The notes: generated from the sequence alone by a model not told the origin. 59,568 bases of DNA from Cyanobacteriota bacterium (GCA_026389335.1 JAPLIB010000014.1:1-59568); one strand, 5' to 3'. Shown: positions 1-9,676, numbered from the stretch's first letter. Made by a program: numbers and translations.

Positions 1-92
1 CACCGCGATGGCGTAATGCCTTCTTTACTACCGGATACCTGAGTTCAGCAGCAAGAGCAGCACGGCTTCTTTGACCGCTCGGCGTTGAGCGA
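1..92. other. Window edge, unidentified junction sequence
   Basis: This sequence lies just past the point where the truncated response regulator loses homology. One minus-strand frame reads a short basic then leucine-rich peptide (RRANARLIAQRRAVKEAV followed by a run of L) before a stop. It could be the end of a mobile element, but it is too short to identify. No gene is called. Confidence 0.3.
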
Positions 93-626
93 TCAGGCGT
101 GCATTCGCGCGGCGGTACGTCCCGACCCCTGAATGGGTACCAGGATCAAATGCTCTTTAACTGTTAGATTGAGATCGACTTGATTCCAGGTCGCCTGATG
201 ACCATCCACCGCCAATTCCAACTTGCCCCACTGCCATTTGATGTGCGGAGCAGTTGAAGACCGCCGCAATAAGGCCTTGACGTGGGCATGCAGCACGTCG
301 GCAGCAAAGGGCTTAACGATGTATTCATCGGCACCCGCATTCAGTCCAGCAACAACATCAAGGTTAGTGCCTCTTGCCGTTAGCATTAAAATCAAAGGCT
401 GCTTGATGGGCTGTTGCCGTAGCCGACGGCAAAGCTCAATGCCGTCCAACCTTGGCATATTGATGTCTAGAATCAGAAGGTCATAATCCAGGCACAAGGC
501 CAACTCCAAGGCGGCTACTCCATCTTCAGCCTTGTCACACGCATAGCCCCAAGCGGCGAGAAGCTCGCACAATGAATTGCGTATAATGGTGTCGTCTTCC
601 GCAACTAATACTTTCAACCACTCCAC
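93..626 (-). pseudogene. Truncated OmpR-type response regulator
   Basis: Residues 1-125 are a complete receiver domain: the acidic pair EDD near residue 11, the phospho-acceptor Asp in LLILDINMP, the Thr in LMLTARG and the Lys in YIVKPF. A linker and the first strands of an OmpR/PhoB winged-helix domain follow, as far as LNLTVKEHLILV. Beyond that the sequence becomes IQGSGRT... and stops at 177 residues, so the recognition helix and wing of a normal 225-240 residue regulator are missing. The product could still be phosphorylated but should not bind DNA normally. No partner kinase is next to it. The truncation most likely comes from insertion or recombination at the window edge. Confidence 0.75.
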
Positions 627-1188
627 GGACCACTGATCAATTCCAGCTTAGCAGTGATGTCAACTTGCACCTGAAAACGAACGAAGCCAGGCCATTGGCA
701 TCGCTCATTGAAGTCAAAGTTACCTGTCTGCTGTCAAGCCTTGTGGCATGGCCTAAGATCGGCATAAGCCACCTAACTGATCCGAAAGATCAAGCAGGAT
801 TCGGCTCAACCGGTTGCCGCAATAGGGGCGACCGTGATGTGTGTGTTCATCGGCTTGGGTGCCTGTGATCCGGAGGCGACCCTTGGGGGCGCGGCAGTCT
901 CACGCCAGTTGCAGCGGGCGTATGGGATCGTGGCCAAGCTGGCGTACTCGCGTAAGACAGGCAACCTGATGTCAGATCACAACGGGCACCAGGTGATGGA
1001 GAAAGGCATGGCTCGAAAGAACGGACCATGGCGCTGACCGAGCACGATTCCCGTCACGTTTCAACTGGAACCACATCCAGGCTGCGGCGATGAACTCGGC
1101 TGCCTGCTGAGCCCGCAGGATCCGGCGGATGTCGCCTCTGTGAGTTTGTCCCAGGGACGGTTGCGCCACACGACGGCCCCAGGCCCTG
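627..1188. other. Gene-poor stretch, nothing recognised
   Basis: Short open frames exist on both strands, but none has a recognisable family, a convincing ribosome site or protein-like composition. With the broken genes on both sides, this looks like decayed sequence. Confidence 0.5.
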
Positions 1189-1380
1189 TCAGCGGCCCCG
1201 CACCGAAAGCTCCTGCCTGGTGGCAGCCAGCCAGTCCGCCAGAGGTTGCCAATCATCGTGTTGATCCATCGCCGCCCAGAGTCGCTCGATCAGCGGGCGC
1301 ACAGGCGTTGACGCCAGGTTCCAGCGCGGCAGGGGCGCCATCAGCAACGTCAGCCAGCGTTGCGGACTACAAAAACAGCG
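1189..1380 (-). pseudogene. 3' remnant of a second selO
   Basis: The last 55-60 codons before the stop at 1189 read PRWNLASTPVRPLIERLW then AAMDQHDDWQPLADWL. The intact selO downstream (stop at 4156) ends with RRWNLLDTPIRPVIEQLW then ESIDQLDDWEPFFNWL. The match is nearly continuous and both copies lie on the minus strand. Upstream of about 1380 the similarity disappears, and none of the nucleotide-binding motifs of SelO are present. This is a gene relic from a duplication or an incoming second copy, and it cannot encode an active enzyme. Confidence 0.75.
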
Positions 1381-1936
1381 CCCGCTCCAGACTCCAGGCG
1401 CGGCAGCACCTGGGATTGATCGTGACCCAACCCAGTCCGGCGGAAGAGCTGCCACCACAAGTCCCCTGGGAGGGTGTCGCCCATCAATCCCCGCACAGAA
1501 ATCGGGAACGCCTCCGCTGCCGAGAAGGCCCAATCCGGAATCAGGCCGAGACAGCAGTGAATGAAGCAAAACGTAGTGGACCGACTAGATCCACTGCACA
1601 GCAAGCGATCTCGAAAGCCAAACATGTCCGAAGAGTGATCCGAGCGAGATCCGCCTGAGACCTTCCTGGACGTTGGCCTGGGGCGAGTGCGAACTTTTCG
1701 CTCAGAAAGGGCTATGTGATGGACGTTCCTGGGGCCATCAAAAGGGGCACGCTTACCCGGTACCCGGAGGCCTGCATGGCGTGCCACCCATTCGGGCAAG
1801 GCTCGGCGGTGGCTGAGTTAACCAGCGCTTTGGCGGCTGTCTCTGGCCTGACGCAGCTTTCTGGGCAATCCAGAGTGGGGAGGAGCCCAGCCCCTCACCA
1901 GCCAGAAGCCCAGTCCTGGCCTGCGCTCGAAGCCCT
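1381..1936. other. Gene-poor stretch between selO remnant and acidic ORF
   Basis: Open frames on both strands have no recognisable protein family. A minus-strand frame continues upstream of the selO remnant but does not resemble SelO. No RNA gene or clear repeat was seen. Confidence 0.45.
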
Positions 1937-4159
1937 TTGGCGCCACAATCGAGCTGGATTGGCCAGAGCTGCCACCCGGAACGGACCAGGCATGCCAAAA
2001 TAAATCCAACGTTTAAGTCAACTAGAGTGGATTCCGCAAGCCTTTTCGACTCGGCAGAGCTTGTCCCGGGGTCTCTGCTGGATTCGGCGCTCGAGACGGT
2101 CCACACCACTTATGGTTCGCCCGCTGGTTTGGACTATCACTTATCAGAGTCCCCTCCTCTGGTTTTTCTGGCCTTCGCGCCTGATCAGCTCTCTGACGGG
2201 GAGCTCCTCACGCCGCCGGCAATTTCAGAAGAGCCAGCCGAAAATTTGAATCTCTCTTTACAGAGTCAACTCAAGTTTGAAAATTATACGGTCATCGATT
2301 CTGTCACGGGTTGTCCGATTGAGGTGGACAACATTCCCGCCGCGGAGCTCACTTTTCCATCCCCAGCCGATCCATCCATTGCCGATTCTGGCGATCAGCT
2401 GTGCATCAATCCTGACCTGAAGCCGGTCTGGATTGGCAATATGGTCAATGACTCCATCGAAAATTTCCAGCTTGAAATCTCAGCTGCCAGCGAGAATCCA
2501 GAGGGACTCCAAGCATTCGATGCTTCTACCAACGAAATCCGGCTTAACGATACCTATTCCGGACCATCAAACTTTCAAGAAGAGACAGTCCTCGCTGACA
2601 ATCAGAGCGACAGCGAATCTCTCTATACACAGGCTGATGAATCCCTAGCCGCAGACATCGACTGCGCCCCAATACTCCCAGACTACGACGCCGAACTCAG
2701 CCCGCGCATCCGTTACGCCTACAATTCCAACCCTCAATTGACATTCGAAGTTGATCCCATTCCCGGCACGAGCGACGTCCAAGAAATACAGGCCATTGGC
2801 CATGATTATTCTGTAATTTACGCAGAGCCTGCTGACAACTCTCCCGTCTCGCTGACTGGAGAGAAACCTGATTCCGTGGATTCTTTTGCGGAAGTTTTGC
2901 CTTGGGATGGATCAGACAAAGAGCCAGAGATTGCAATCTGCGAACTGGAAATCGCCCTCTATTCTCAATCGATTCTTCCGACGGAAAGATCAGTCGACCT
3001 GGCAGAAAAATCGATTGAATTGCCTCAGGAGTTTCCCGAGGTGCCGGCAGAGATTCTTCCCGGCGAAGAATCCTCAGAAGGGACCACGCTTGGGACCGAA
3101 GACATCCTTACTGCTGAGCCCTGCCTTCAATACCCGATTGACTCGGTCAATAGCGAATATGACGACCAATTTTCCATCAACCCTCAGTGGCCAGAGCCTT
3201 TCTTGATTGACGGCGAGCTTGACCATTCACCAGAAGTCATACAGCTCGAATCTTCGGATTCAAGAGTTGATTCCGAAATATCCGACCTGCTCATAGAAGT
3301 TTTCGACGCAAGCCTGCCAATTATGGCAGACAGCATCTCCATAGATTTACCGTCTATTGATGGACCACAGCTGACAGAAGATTTCCTTGAGGGAAATTCG
3401 CCTAGCAATGAATGGGGTCAAATTCCCAAAATCATGATTTGCTTCCTCCCAGATTTCGATAATTCTGGCCTGGCCCCACAGCCTTACGACGCTTCAACGA
3501 TTGATGTCGTGAGTGAGGAGGCTGATGTTGCTATCATGCAAGATCCGATGGATACTTTTACACCATCCCGAGGCGACACTACGACGCCACTGCCTTGGTG
3601 GCGCGGCTACGCAGCTTCGTCTCCCGAGAACCTTTCATCGCAACTCTTGGTCCCTGAAGAGGCCGTCGAAAATTCTGATCAAGCTCAGCCATCCCCCGAT
3701 AGCATTTTAGACAGCTGCAATCCTGGCCAAGCTCAGCCATCTCCCGACTACATTTTAGACAGTGACAATCCAATCCTCCCCATTGCCATCTCCGTAACTG
3801 CCCAACCGGAAAACACAATTCCCGTCGCTGCCACGCTTCGCAACCCAAAACCGGCACCTAAGGATGCCGCTCAAGGCGAGGTGTTCCTGCAACCATATCG
3901 CTACATGGCTCATCCTTTCGCCTTTGAAACAACTGCCCCTGATCCCTCGTCATCCGTAGAACCTCAGTTGTTCATCGACGAAACCACTTCTACAGACACA
4001 GATCTCCAAGACCAACGCAGGAGCTCCTCTGACGACATCGTCGATTTAATCTTGAGTTTCAACAACATGGGAAGCAGCGGATTCACGTCACCGCTTCTCT
4101 GGCTCGGGCCGACCCGACTGACGAACCTGTTGGATCTCCCCCCTTGGTTGGTTTTTTAA
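1937..4159 (+). CDS. Large acidic low-complexity protein
   Basis: A 740-codon open frame with a TTG first codon; a GTG at 2027 is an alternative start and there is no early ATG. The product is very rich in Asp, Glu, Ser, Pro and Ile, has few Lys or Arg, and shows no known domain, signal peptide or clear membrane helix, so much of it is probably disordered. Residues 581-612 are two 16-residue tandem copies of (D/G)QAQPSPD(S/Y)ILDS(C/D)NP. The last 15 residues (TRLTNLLDLPPWLVF) are the most hydrophobic part. Base composition is visibly richer in A/T than selO or relA. The frame stays open over 2.2 kb and its stop overlaps the selO stop, which favours a real gene, possibly acquired. Function is unknown; a surface or phage-like protein is possible but unsupported. 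Confidence 0.6.
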   Translation: MAPQSSWIGQSCHPERTRHAKINPTFKSTRVDSASLFDSAELVPGSLLDSALETVHTTYGSPAGLDYHLSESPPLVFLAFAPDQLSDGELLTPPAISEEPAENLNLSLQSQLKFENYTVIDSVTGCPIEVDNIPAAELTFPSPADPSIADSGDQLCINPDLKPVWIGNMVNDSIENFQLEISAASENPEGLQAFDASTNEIRLNDTYSGPSNFQEETVLADNQSDSESLYTQADESLAADIDCAPILPDYDAELSPRIRYAYNSNPQLTFEVDPIPGTSDVQEIQAIGHDYSVIYAEPADNSPVSLTGEKPDSVDSFAEVLPWDGSDKEPEIAICELEIALYSQSILPTERSVDLAEKSIELPQEFPEVPAEILPGEESSEGTTLGTEDILTAEPCLQYPIDSVNSEYDDQFSINPQWPEPFLIDGELDHSPEVIQLESSDSRVDSEISDLLIEVFDASLPIMADSISIDLPSIDGPQLTEDFLEGNSPSNEWGQIPKIMICFLPDFDNSGLAPQPYDASTIDVVSEEADVAIMQDPMDTFTPSRGDTTTPLPWWRGYAASSPENLSSQLLVPEEAVENSDQAQPSPDSILDSCNPGQAQPSPDYILDSDNPILPIAISVTAQPENTIPVAATLRNPKPAPKDAAQGEVFLQPYRYMAHPFAFETTAPDPSSSVEPQLFIDETTSTDTDLQDQRRSSSDDIVDLILSFNNMGSSGFTSPLLWLGPTRLTNLLDLPPWLVF
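3677..3772 (+). repeat. 48-bp in-frame tandem duplication
   Basis: Two adjacent 48-base copies (3677-3724 and 3725-3772) encode 16-residue repeats within the acidic protein. They differ at a few positions, so the duplication is not very recent. A multiple of three keeps the frame. Confidence 0.85.
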
Positions 4160-4165
4160 ACCAAG
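4143..4165. repeat. Inverted repeat over the convergent stop codons
   Basis: The arms CTTGGTT (4143-4149) and AACCAAG (4159-4165) flank a T-rich loop that holds the overlapping stops of the acidic ORF (4157-4159) and selO (4156-4158). The T run is in the loop rather than after the stem, so it is not a standard intrinsic terminator, though it could stall or end transcription from both sides. Confidence 0.45.
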
Positions 4166-5664
4166 TAAAGATGCGGAGCATCTTTTTCCTCCCGCACTTC
4201 CGACAACCAATTGAAAAAAGGTTCCCAGTCGTCGAGCTGGTCGATGGACTCCCAAAGTTGTTCAATCACCGGCCGGATTGGTGTGTCGAGCAGATTCCAG
4301 CGGCGTAGGGACAACGTGATCATCTCGCCACCATCCCAGGCCCCCAGGTTGCGACTCCAGGCCCACCAAGTATCACGCCAGCTCTGCCAGACGGCGCGCT
4401 CCGGCGACGGTGCCCCGGGCACGAAAGGTTCCAGTTCCTCGGCGGTAGAGGGCAGGCCACCGCGGCGGACCCGATCAGCAAGGCCAGCGAAGAAGGCGCC
4501 GTAGCCCACATCCCAGCTGGCTAGCAGCTGCAGGGTGAGCGCCACCGGATCGGCCAGATCGGGCAGCGCCAGCGGGTTCTCCGCTGCGGTGTGCGCCAGA
4601 GCCCCCTCAAAGCCAAGACGGCGCAGCATGCAGCTGCGGTAATGGTTGTCGTAAGTGGGAGCGAAGCTCTCCAGCCGAGTCTCAAGTTCGTGCCGGGGCA
4701 GCAGCATGGCGAGGGGTTCCTGCAGCAGCCTCAGGTTGTGATGGCAGATCAACGGCTGCTGGCCGTAGGCATAGAGGCCGCTGTGGTCGAAGTAGGCGGC
4801 GGTGAAGCCCGGGTCCCAGCGGTCCAGGAAGGCGAAGGGACCGTAGTCGAAGCTTTCACCGGCCAGGCTCATGTTGTCGGTGTTGAGCACGCCGTGGGTG
4901 AAGCCGGCCACCATCCACTCCGCCGCCAGCCGCGCCACCCGTTCCACCAGCTCGCCATAGAACGCCAGCAGCTGGGCCTCGCCGGATTCGAGCGCAAGCA
5001 GATGGGGATAGTGAATCGCCACCACATGGCGCAACAATCGGTCCAATTGCTGAGGCTGGCGCCGATGCAGTAACCGCTCACAGCTGCCGAAGCGCAGATG
5101 GGTGCGGGCCATCCGCACCATCACCGAACTGCGGGTGGGCGAAGGCTCATCGCCGCGCCAGAGATCTTCGCCGGTTTCCACCAGCGCCAGGGTGCGGCTG
5201 GTGCTGACGCCGAGCCGATGCAGCGCCTCACTGGCGATCACCTCACGCACGCCCCCCTTGAGCGTGAGGCGGCCATCACCTCCCCGGCTCCAGGGGGTGG
5301 TGCCGCTGCCTTTGGTACCCAGGTCCTGCAGCTGGCCATGGCGGTCGCGCAGCTGGCCGTAGAGGAAACCGCGGCCATCGCCGAGGAAGGGGTTATAGCT
5401 GCCGAATTGATAGCCGTGATAGCGCAGGGCCAGCAGGGGGTTGCGGCTTTCAAAGCGCCCATAGGCCGCTTCGAGATGCTGATCAGCGACGCTGGTTGGA
5501 TCGAGCCCGAGCTGCTGCAACAACGGATCGTTGCGGAAGCGCAGGGTGGTGCGGGGAAAGCTGGCGGCCTCCACCACATCCCAGTAGGCATCGCCCAGAG
5601 CCTCCATCGCTGGCTCGAACGGGAGCGCCAGCAGGGGGTTGGCGGCAGACACAACGGCAGACAT
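4156..5664 (-). CDS. selO: Protein adenylyltransferase SelO (YdiU family)
   Basis: SelO is a pseudokinase-fold enzyme that transfers AMP from ATP to Ser, Thr or Tyr of target proteins and is linked to redox stress control. At 502 residues the length suits the family. Visible motifs are the N-terminal LRFRND and NPLLALRYHGYQFG, the glycine-rich GTKGSGTTPWSRGGDGRLTL with the following KGGVREVIASEALHRLGV (about residues 117-152), HGVLNTDNMS with the metal-binding Asp-Asn (near 255-265), and DYGPFAFLD. The stop overlaps that of the convergent acidic ORF by two bases. No operon partner is seen. A 3' remnant of a second copy lies at 1189-1380. Start is the ATG opening MSAVVSAANPLLALPFE. Confidence 0.93.
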   Translation of the reverse strand: MSAVVSAANPLLALPFEPAMEALGDAYWDVVEAASFPRTTLRFRNDPLLQQLGLDPTSVADQHLEAAYGRFESRNPLLALRYHGYQFGSYNPFLGDGRGFLYGQLRDRHGQLQDLGTKGSGTTPWSRGGDGRLTLKGGVREVIASEALHRLGVSTSRTLALVETGEDLWRGDEPSPTRSSVMVRMARTHLRFGSCERLLHRRQPQQLDRLLRHVVAIHYPHLLALESGEAQLLAFYGELVERVARLAAEWMVAGFTHGVLNTDNMSLAGESFDYGPFAFLDRWDPGFTAAYFDHSGLYAYGQQPLICHHNLRLLQEPLAMLLPRHELETRLESFAPTYDNHYRSCMLRRLGFEGALAHTAAENPLALPDLADPVALTLQLLASWDVGYGAFFAGLADRVRRGGLPSTAEELEPFVPGAPSPERAVWQSWRDTWWAWSRNLGAWDGGEMITLSLRRWNLLDTPIRPVIEQLWESIDQLDDWEPFFNWLSEVREEKDAPHLYLV

Positions 5665-5868
5665 GGCGCAGGAAACCGGCCCCAGGGGCTGTCAGATGGG
5701 GTGAACAACCCCGAATCACCGTGACCCTAGACAGGGCGCTCAGGCCTCTTGCACAGCAACTGGCACGGATGGAGCCATCGGTGGAGCAGGCCGCAGGGAT
5801 CGCCTGCCCCGCCCAGCTCTGAACAGCTTTTAGGGGTGGGATGATCAAACACCTTGAACCAAGTATGC

Positions 5869-6018
5869 GTGCCAAACGACAGCGGGTCCCCACGGTCAGT
5901 ACTGGCCGCCTTTCTGCTGGTCATGGGCGGGATTGGTGGCCTGGTCCTGTTGGGCTGGTTCACCGTGGTCCTGCTTGACCTCAAGCACCTGAACACCTCC
6001 GGTTTCACCTTGCCGTGA
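5869..6018 (+). CDS. Small single-span membrane protein (49 aa)
   Basis: A short frame opening with GTG reads VPNDSGSPRSVLAAFL, a hydrophobic helix (LAAFLLVMGGIGGLVLLGWFT, then VVLLDL) and a short polar tail ending at TGA 6016-6018. Composition is that of a genuine one-helix membrane protein and not of a shadow frame. An overlapping ATG at 5865 is in another frame. No family recognised. It stands alone between selO and the membrane protein at 6477. Confidence 0.45.
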   Translation: MPNDSGSPRSVLAAFLLVMGGIGGLVLLGWFTVVLLDLKHLNTSGFTLP

Positions 6019-6476
6019 CACGGGCGCTCGGATTGCGGTGACACGGGATGGTGGTGCCGAGCGATCACCCAGCGCGACCAGACCAAGCCAGTGATAGGGC
6101 CAGGATCAAGCACCCTTATGGTCACGGGAGCTCAACCGTGCCTGTCCTGACAGCTCGGGCGAACCTCCCGCAACTGGAGGGAAATTGCGGTGCTGCGGGC
6201 CTTGGACCCGATCCCCAAGCCCCAACCCACCCGAAGCCTTCCTTGATCTCATCACCTGCCGATCCTCAACCCTGAAGCGGGATGCCTTCAGGCTTAAAAG
6301 CGACCTGAAGCAAGAGGCCACTGCCATCCCTACAGCCGCCCACCCCGGATGCAGCCTTGTCGCTCCACTCCGAAAACCGTCCTGCAGCGATGGCGACCCC
6401 TCAGCAGCGGGGGTTTGCTCAGGGCAACATTCACAGCAAAATGCGGATATTGTGACGCAATTTCGCCATTAAACCG
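6019..6476. other. Intergenic, nothing recognised
   Basis: The stretch starts with a short direct repeat (TGCCGTGACACGGG / TGCGGTGACACGGG near 6011-6048). No protein-like frame, RNA gene or strong terminator was seen. Confidence 0.45.
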
Positions 6477-7064
6477 ATGAGCTTGCACACCAGTCCCCGC
6501 CCTTCGCGGAAATCCGCCTCCCTGGTGGACAGGCGGGTTCGCCCCGTTGAGGGTGGTTTCGATTCACGAGACGTGGGGGTTGGAATCCTGTTGGTGCTGC
6601 TGGGCTGCGGGTTCCTGGCCGGCCTGTTCCAAGCCGCCGAATCCCTGCACTTCGACACCCTGCTGGTGGCCAGTAAATCGATCTATAACGTGATCGCTGG
6701 TATGCGCGCCATCGGCATGGGCATCGGCCAGATGCTGCTCGGCCTCACCCAGATGTTCGGCTTCGCCGCTCTGGCGGCGCTGTCGATCGCGGCGGCACTG
6801 TCGATCCTCAGTGGCGCCGTGCGCATCGGCGTCCACACCCTGCCCCAGCTGAGCACGATCTGGAACCTGCTGTCCCAGATGCTCCAGCTGGTGCTCAGAT
6901 TCCTGGCCGTCCCACTCTCCGGGGGCCGGAGCCAGGCAAGCCATTCGAGCACCAAACCTGTGGCGAGCTTAGAAGCCAGGCGCTTATTCCCCAGCCAAGC
7001 AGCGACGGATCGCCTGAAGCACGGCAGCCAGCCGAACCACTTCAGGACCCGATTCGGTTCATAG
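6477..7064 (+). CDS. Hypothetical membrane protein
   Basis: A 195-residue product with an Arg-rich N-terminus and at least two clear hydrophobic spans: VGILLVLLGCGFLAGLF near residue 35 and MFGFAALAALSIAAALSILSGA near 95. A glycine/methionine-rich amphipathic stretch (AIGMGIGQMLLGLTQM) lies between them, and a possible third hydrophobic stretch is near 130-145. The polar C-terminus looks disordered. No family recognised. ATG at 6477; the stop is 200 bases from the convergent relA/spoT gene. Confidence 0.6.
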   Translation: MSLHTSPRPSRKSASLVDRRVRPVEGGFDSRDVGVGILLVLLGCGFLAGLFQAAESLHFDTLLVASKSIYNVIAGMRAIGMGIGQMLLGLTQMFGFAALAALSIAAALSILSGAVRIGVHTLPQLSTIWNLLSQMLQLVLRFLAVPLSGGRSQASHSSTKPVASLEARRLFPSQAATDRLKHGSQPNHFRTRFGS

Positions 7065-7267
7065 CCTCAGATTTTCGTGGGAGCCTGACGAAAGGCTTCG
7101 CCAACCACCGAGCTTGCGCTCCAAGTTTGAGAACGGCTCGCGCTGCTGAGCAACGCAGCCGTTCCGATCAAGCCCTGGACATCGCCCTTGCCTCCGCAAG
7201 ATGTGCCACCAAGCTGATGGTTGCCGCCTCTGCCTTGAACCCGGACCAGCCCCAATCCGCCACCCGC

Positions 7268-9676
7268 TCAGCCGATCCCCGTACGGCAGAGATCGAGCAC
7301 ATCCGCCATGGAACCGATCTGATCCAGGGTGTCGCGCAGCTGGGCCGCATTCACCAGCTCCACCCTCAGATCGATGCGGGCCGGCTTGCCGGCGCTGGTG
7401 CGCACCCGGGCATCGCTCACGTTGATGCGGTGATCAGAGAGGCGGGTGAGGATGTCCTTGAGCACTCCCACCCGATCCAACACCTCAATCCGCAGCCGCA
7501 CCGGGTAGCGACGCTGCTGACCTTCACCGCCTGGATTCCAGCGCACCGGCAAGCGTCGTTCCGCCGGTGTCTGGCCGACATTGGCACAGTCCTGGCGATG
7601 AATGGTGATGCCATGGTTGCCAAGGGCCACCGCACCGACGATCGGCTCGCCCGGCAACGGGCTGCAACAGCCCCCCAGTCGATATTCCAGCCCCTCCACC
7701 CCCAGGATCGGGCTGCCGGAGCTCTGGTGCAGATGGGTGGCTGGTGCCGGCTGGGACGCCGACGCCACCCGCGCGGCCACCTGCTCATTGGTGGGGGCAG
7801 GCGCCGCCGCGGCGCTGGCTAGGCGGATCTCCTCTCGCAAGCGATTCACCACCTGCTGCAGCGTGACGCCACCGAAACCGAGGTTGGCGAGGAGATCCTC
7901 GGTGCTGATCAGATTGCAGCGACGTGCTACTCGGCCGATGGCGTCGCCATTGAGCAGGGCATCGAAACCGGCACGCCCCAACTCCCGCTCCAACAGATCA
8001 GTGCCGCGCTGGATATTTTCTTCTCGATGGCTGCGTTTGTACCAGGCCCGAATGCGATTGCGGGCCGTGGGAGTGGCGACAAAATTGAGCCAATCCAGGC
8101 TGGGGTGGGCATTTTTACCAGTGATGACCTGGACGAAGTCGCCATTCTGCAAGGGGGTCGCCAAGGGACAGAGACGATCATTGATGCGTACACCCTGGCA
8201 GTGATTGCCCACTTCAGAGTGAATTCGATAGGCGAAATCAACCGCTGTAGACCCCTTGCGTAGGCCCAGCACATCACCCTTCGGCGTGAAGACAAACACC
8301 TCCTCATCGAAGAGATCTTCCTTGATTGAAGCCAGGAAGTCGCTGCTGTCGGTGCCACCATCGTCCTTCTGCCAATCCACCAGCTGCCGCAGCCAGTTGA
8401 AGCGTTCGGTGTCGCTGTCGGCGGGGGAGCCACCCTCCTTGTATTTCCAGTGCGCCGCGATGCCATATTCCGCCACCTGGTGCATTTCACCGGTACGAAT
8501 CTGCACCTCAATCGGCCGATGCCGGCCGATCACCGCCGTGTGCAGCGACTGATAACCATTCGGTTTGGGCAGGCCGATGTAGTCCTTGAAGCGACCAGGA
8601 ATCGGCCGGAAGGTGTCATGCACCACAGCCAGCGCGCGGTAACAGCCCTCCAACGAGGGACAAAGAATCCGCACCGCCGCCACGTCGTAGATCTCGTGGA
8701 AGGCCTTCTGCTGGCGCTGCATCTTGCTCCAGATGCCATAGAGATGCTTGGGACGGCCGGTCACTTCACAGCTCTGCAGGCCCACCGCCGCCAGCCGGTC
8801 CCGCAACAGCTGCACCGTGACGCCGAGCCGATCCTCCCGATCACTGCGCTTGCTGGCCACCTGCTGCTGGATCTCGCGGAAGGCCTCCGGCTCGAGAATC
8901 TTGAAGGCGAGATCTTCCAGTTCCCACTTGAAGCGGCCGATGCCGAGCCGATTGGCCAGCGGCGCGTAGATGTCGCGGGTTTCGCGGGCGATGCGCTGTT
9001 GCTTCTCGGGCTTGAGCGCCCTGAGGGTGCGCATGTTGTGCAGCCGATCGGCCAACTTCACCAGCACCACCCGGATGTCACTGGCCATGGCCAGGAACAT
9101 GCGCCGCAGGTTCTCAGCCTGGGCCTCGGTCTGGTTGGTGAAGTGGATGCCTCCCAGCTTGGTGACCCCCTCCACCAGCGTGCGCACCTCGGGACCGAAA
9201 TGCAGCTCGATCTGCTCGGGTGTGACCTGGGTGTCCTCCACGACATCGTGCAGGAAGCCGGCGGCGATCACGGCAGCACTGGCCCCGATGTCGCGCAGCA
9301 GGTCTGCGACCGCCACCGGATGAATGATGTAAGGCTCGCCGCTGGCCCGGAACTGGCCCTCATGCAGCTGGTAGGCGAAATCAAAAGCTGAAGCCAGTAA
9401 CGCCTCGGTGTCGATCGGGCAGCTCTCGCCGTCGCCGGGAGGGACATGCCGCACGCAATCCTGCAGCCAGCCGGGCAGCGGTACGCCGTAGTCGGCTGGC
9501 TCGTGGATCGGCCGACGGCGAGCCGAAGGCAGGCTCTCGGCCGGGCAGCCCGTCAGGCCCGTGACAGCCGCAGCTAGCCCCCCCCCGACCGGCTCGCGCC
9601 CCACGGGGCTGCTGGCCAAGGTGGCACTCGGATCGGGTCTGGCCTTCAGCATCCCGTCCCCCGAATTCATTCCCAT
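7268..9676 (-). CDS. Bifunctional (p)ppGpp synthetase/hydrolase RelA/SpoT
   Basis: Makes and degrades the stringent-response alarmones pppGpp and ppGpp. The 802 residues contain, in order, an N-terminal extension of about 85 residues, the HD hydrolase domain (IIHP near 117-120, FLHDVVEDT with H143-D144), the synthetase domain (VVLVKLADRLHNMRTL leading in, then IQVRTGEMH-type residues), a TGS domain (VFVFTPKGDVLGLRKGSTAVDFAY) and a C-terminal ACT domain (LRIEVLDRVGVLKDILTRLS). Both catalytic halves look intact, as expected of the single Rel enzyme of a cyanobacterium. It is divergent from the ABC ATPase gene, with about 60 bases between the starts. ATG at 9676, or at 9670 two codons later. Confidence 0.95.
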   Translation of the reverse strand: MGMNSGDGMLKARPDPSATLASSPVGREPVGGGLAAAVTGLTGCPAESLPSARRRPIHEPADYGVPLPGWLQDCVRHVPPGDGESCPIDTEALLASAFDFAYQLHEGQFRASGEPYIIHPVAVADLLRDIGASAAVIAAGFLHDVVEDTQVTPEQIELHFGPEVRTLVEGVTKLGGIHFTNQTEAQAENLRRMFLAMASDIRVVLVKLADRLHNMRTLRALKPEKQQRIARETRDIYAPLANRLGIGRFKWELEDLAFKILEPEAFREIQQQVASKRSDREDRLGVTVQLLRDRLAAVGLQSCEVTGRPKHLYGIWSKMQRQQKAFHEIYDVAAVRILCPSLEGCYRALAVVHDTFRPIPGRFKDYIGLPKPNGYQSLHTAVIGRHRPIEVQIRTGEMHQVAEYGIAAHWKYKEGGSPADSDTERFNWLRQLVDWQKDDGGTDSSDFLASIKEDLFDEEVFVFTPKGDVLGLRKGSTAVDFAYRIHSEVGNHCQGVRINDRLCPLATPLQNGDFVQVITGKNAHPSLDWLNFVATPTARNRIRAWYKRSHREENIQRGTDLLERELGRAGFDALLNGDAIGRVARRCNLISTEDLLANLGFGGVTLQQVVNRLREEIRLASAAAAPAPTNEQVAARVASASQPAPATHLHQSSGSPILGVEGLEYRLGGCCSPLPGEPIVGAVALGNHGITIHRQDCANVGQTPAERRLPVRWNPGGEGQQRRYPVRLRIEVLDRVGVLKDILTRLSDHRINVSDARVRTSAGKPARIDLRVELVNAAQLRDTLDQIGSMADVLDLCRTGIG

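Noticed and set aside
4591..5724. Plus-strand frames opposite selO
   Set aside because: They mirror the codon bias of selO and have no recognisable domains.
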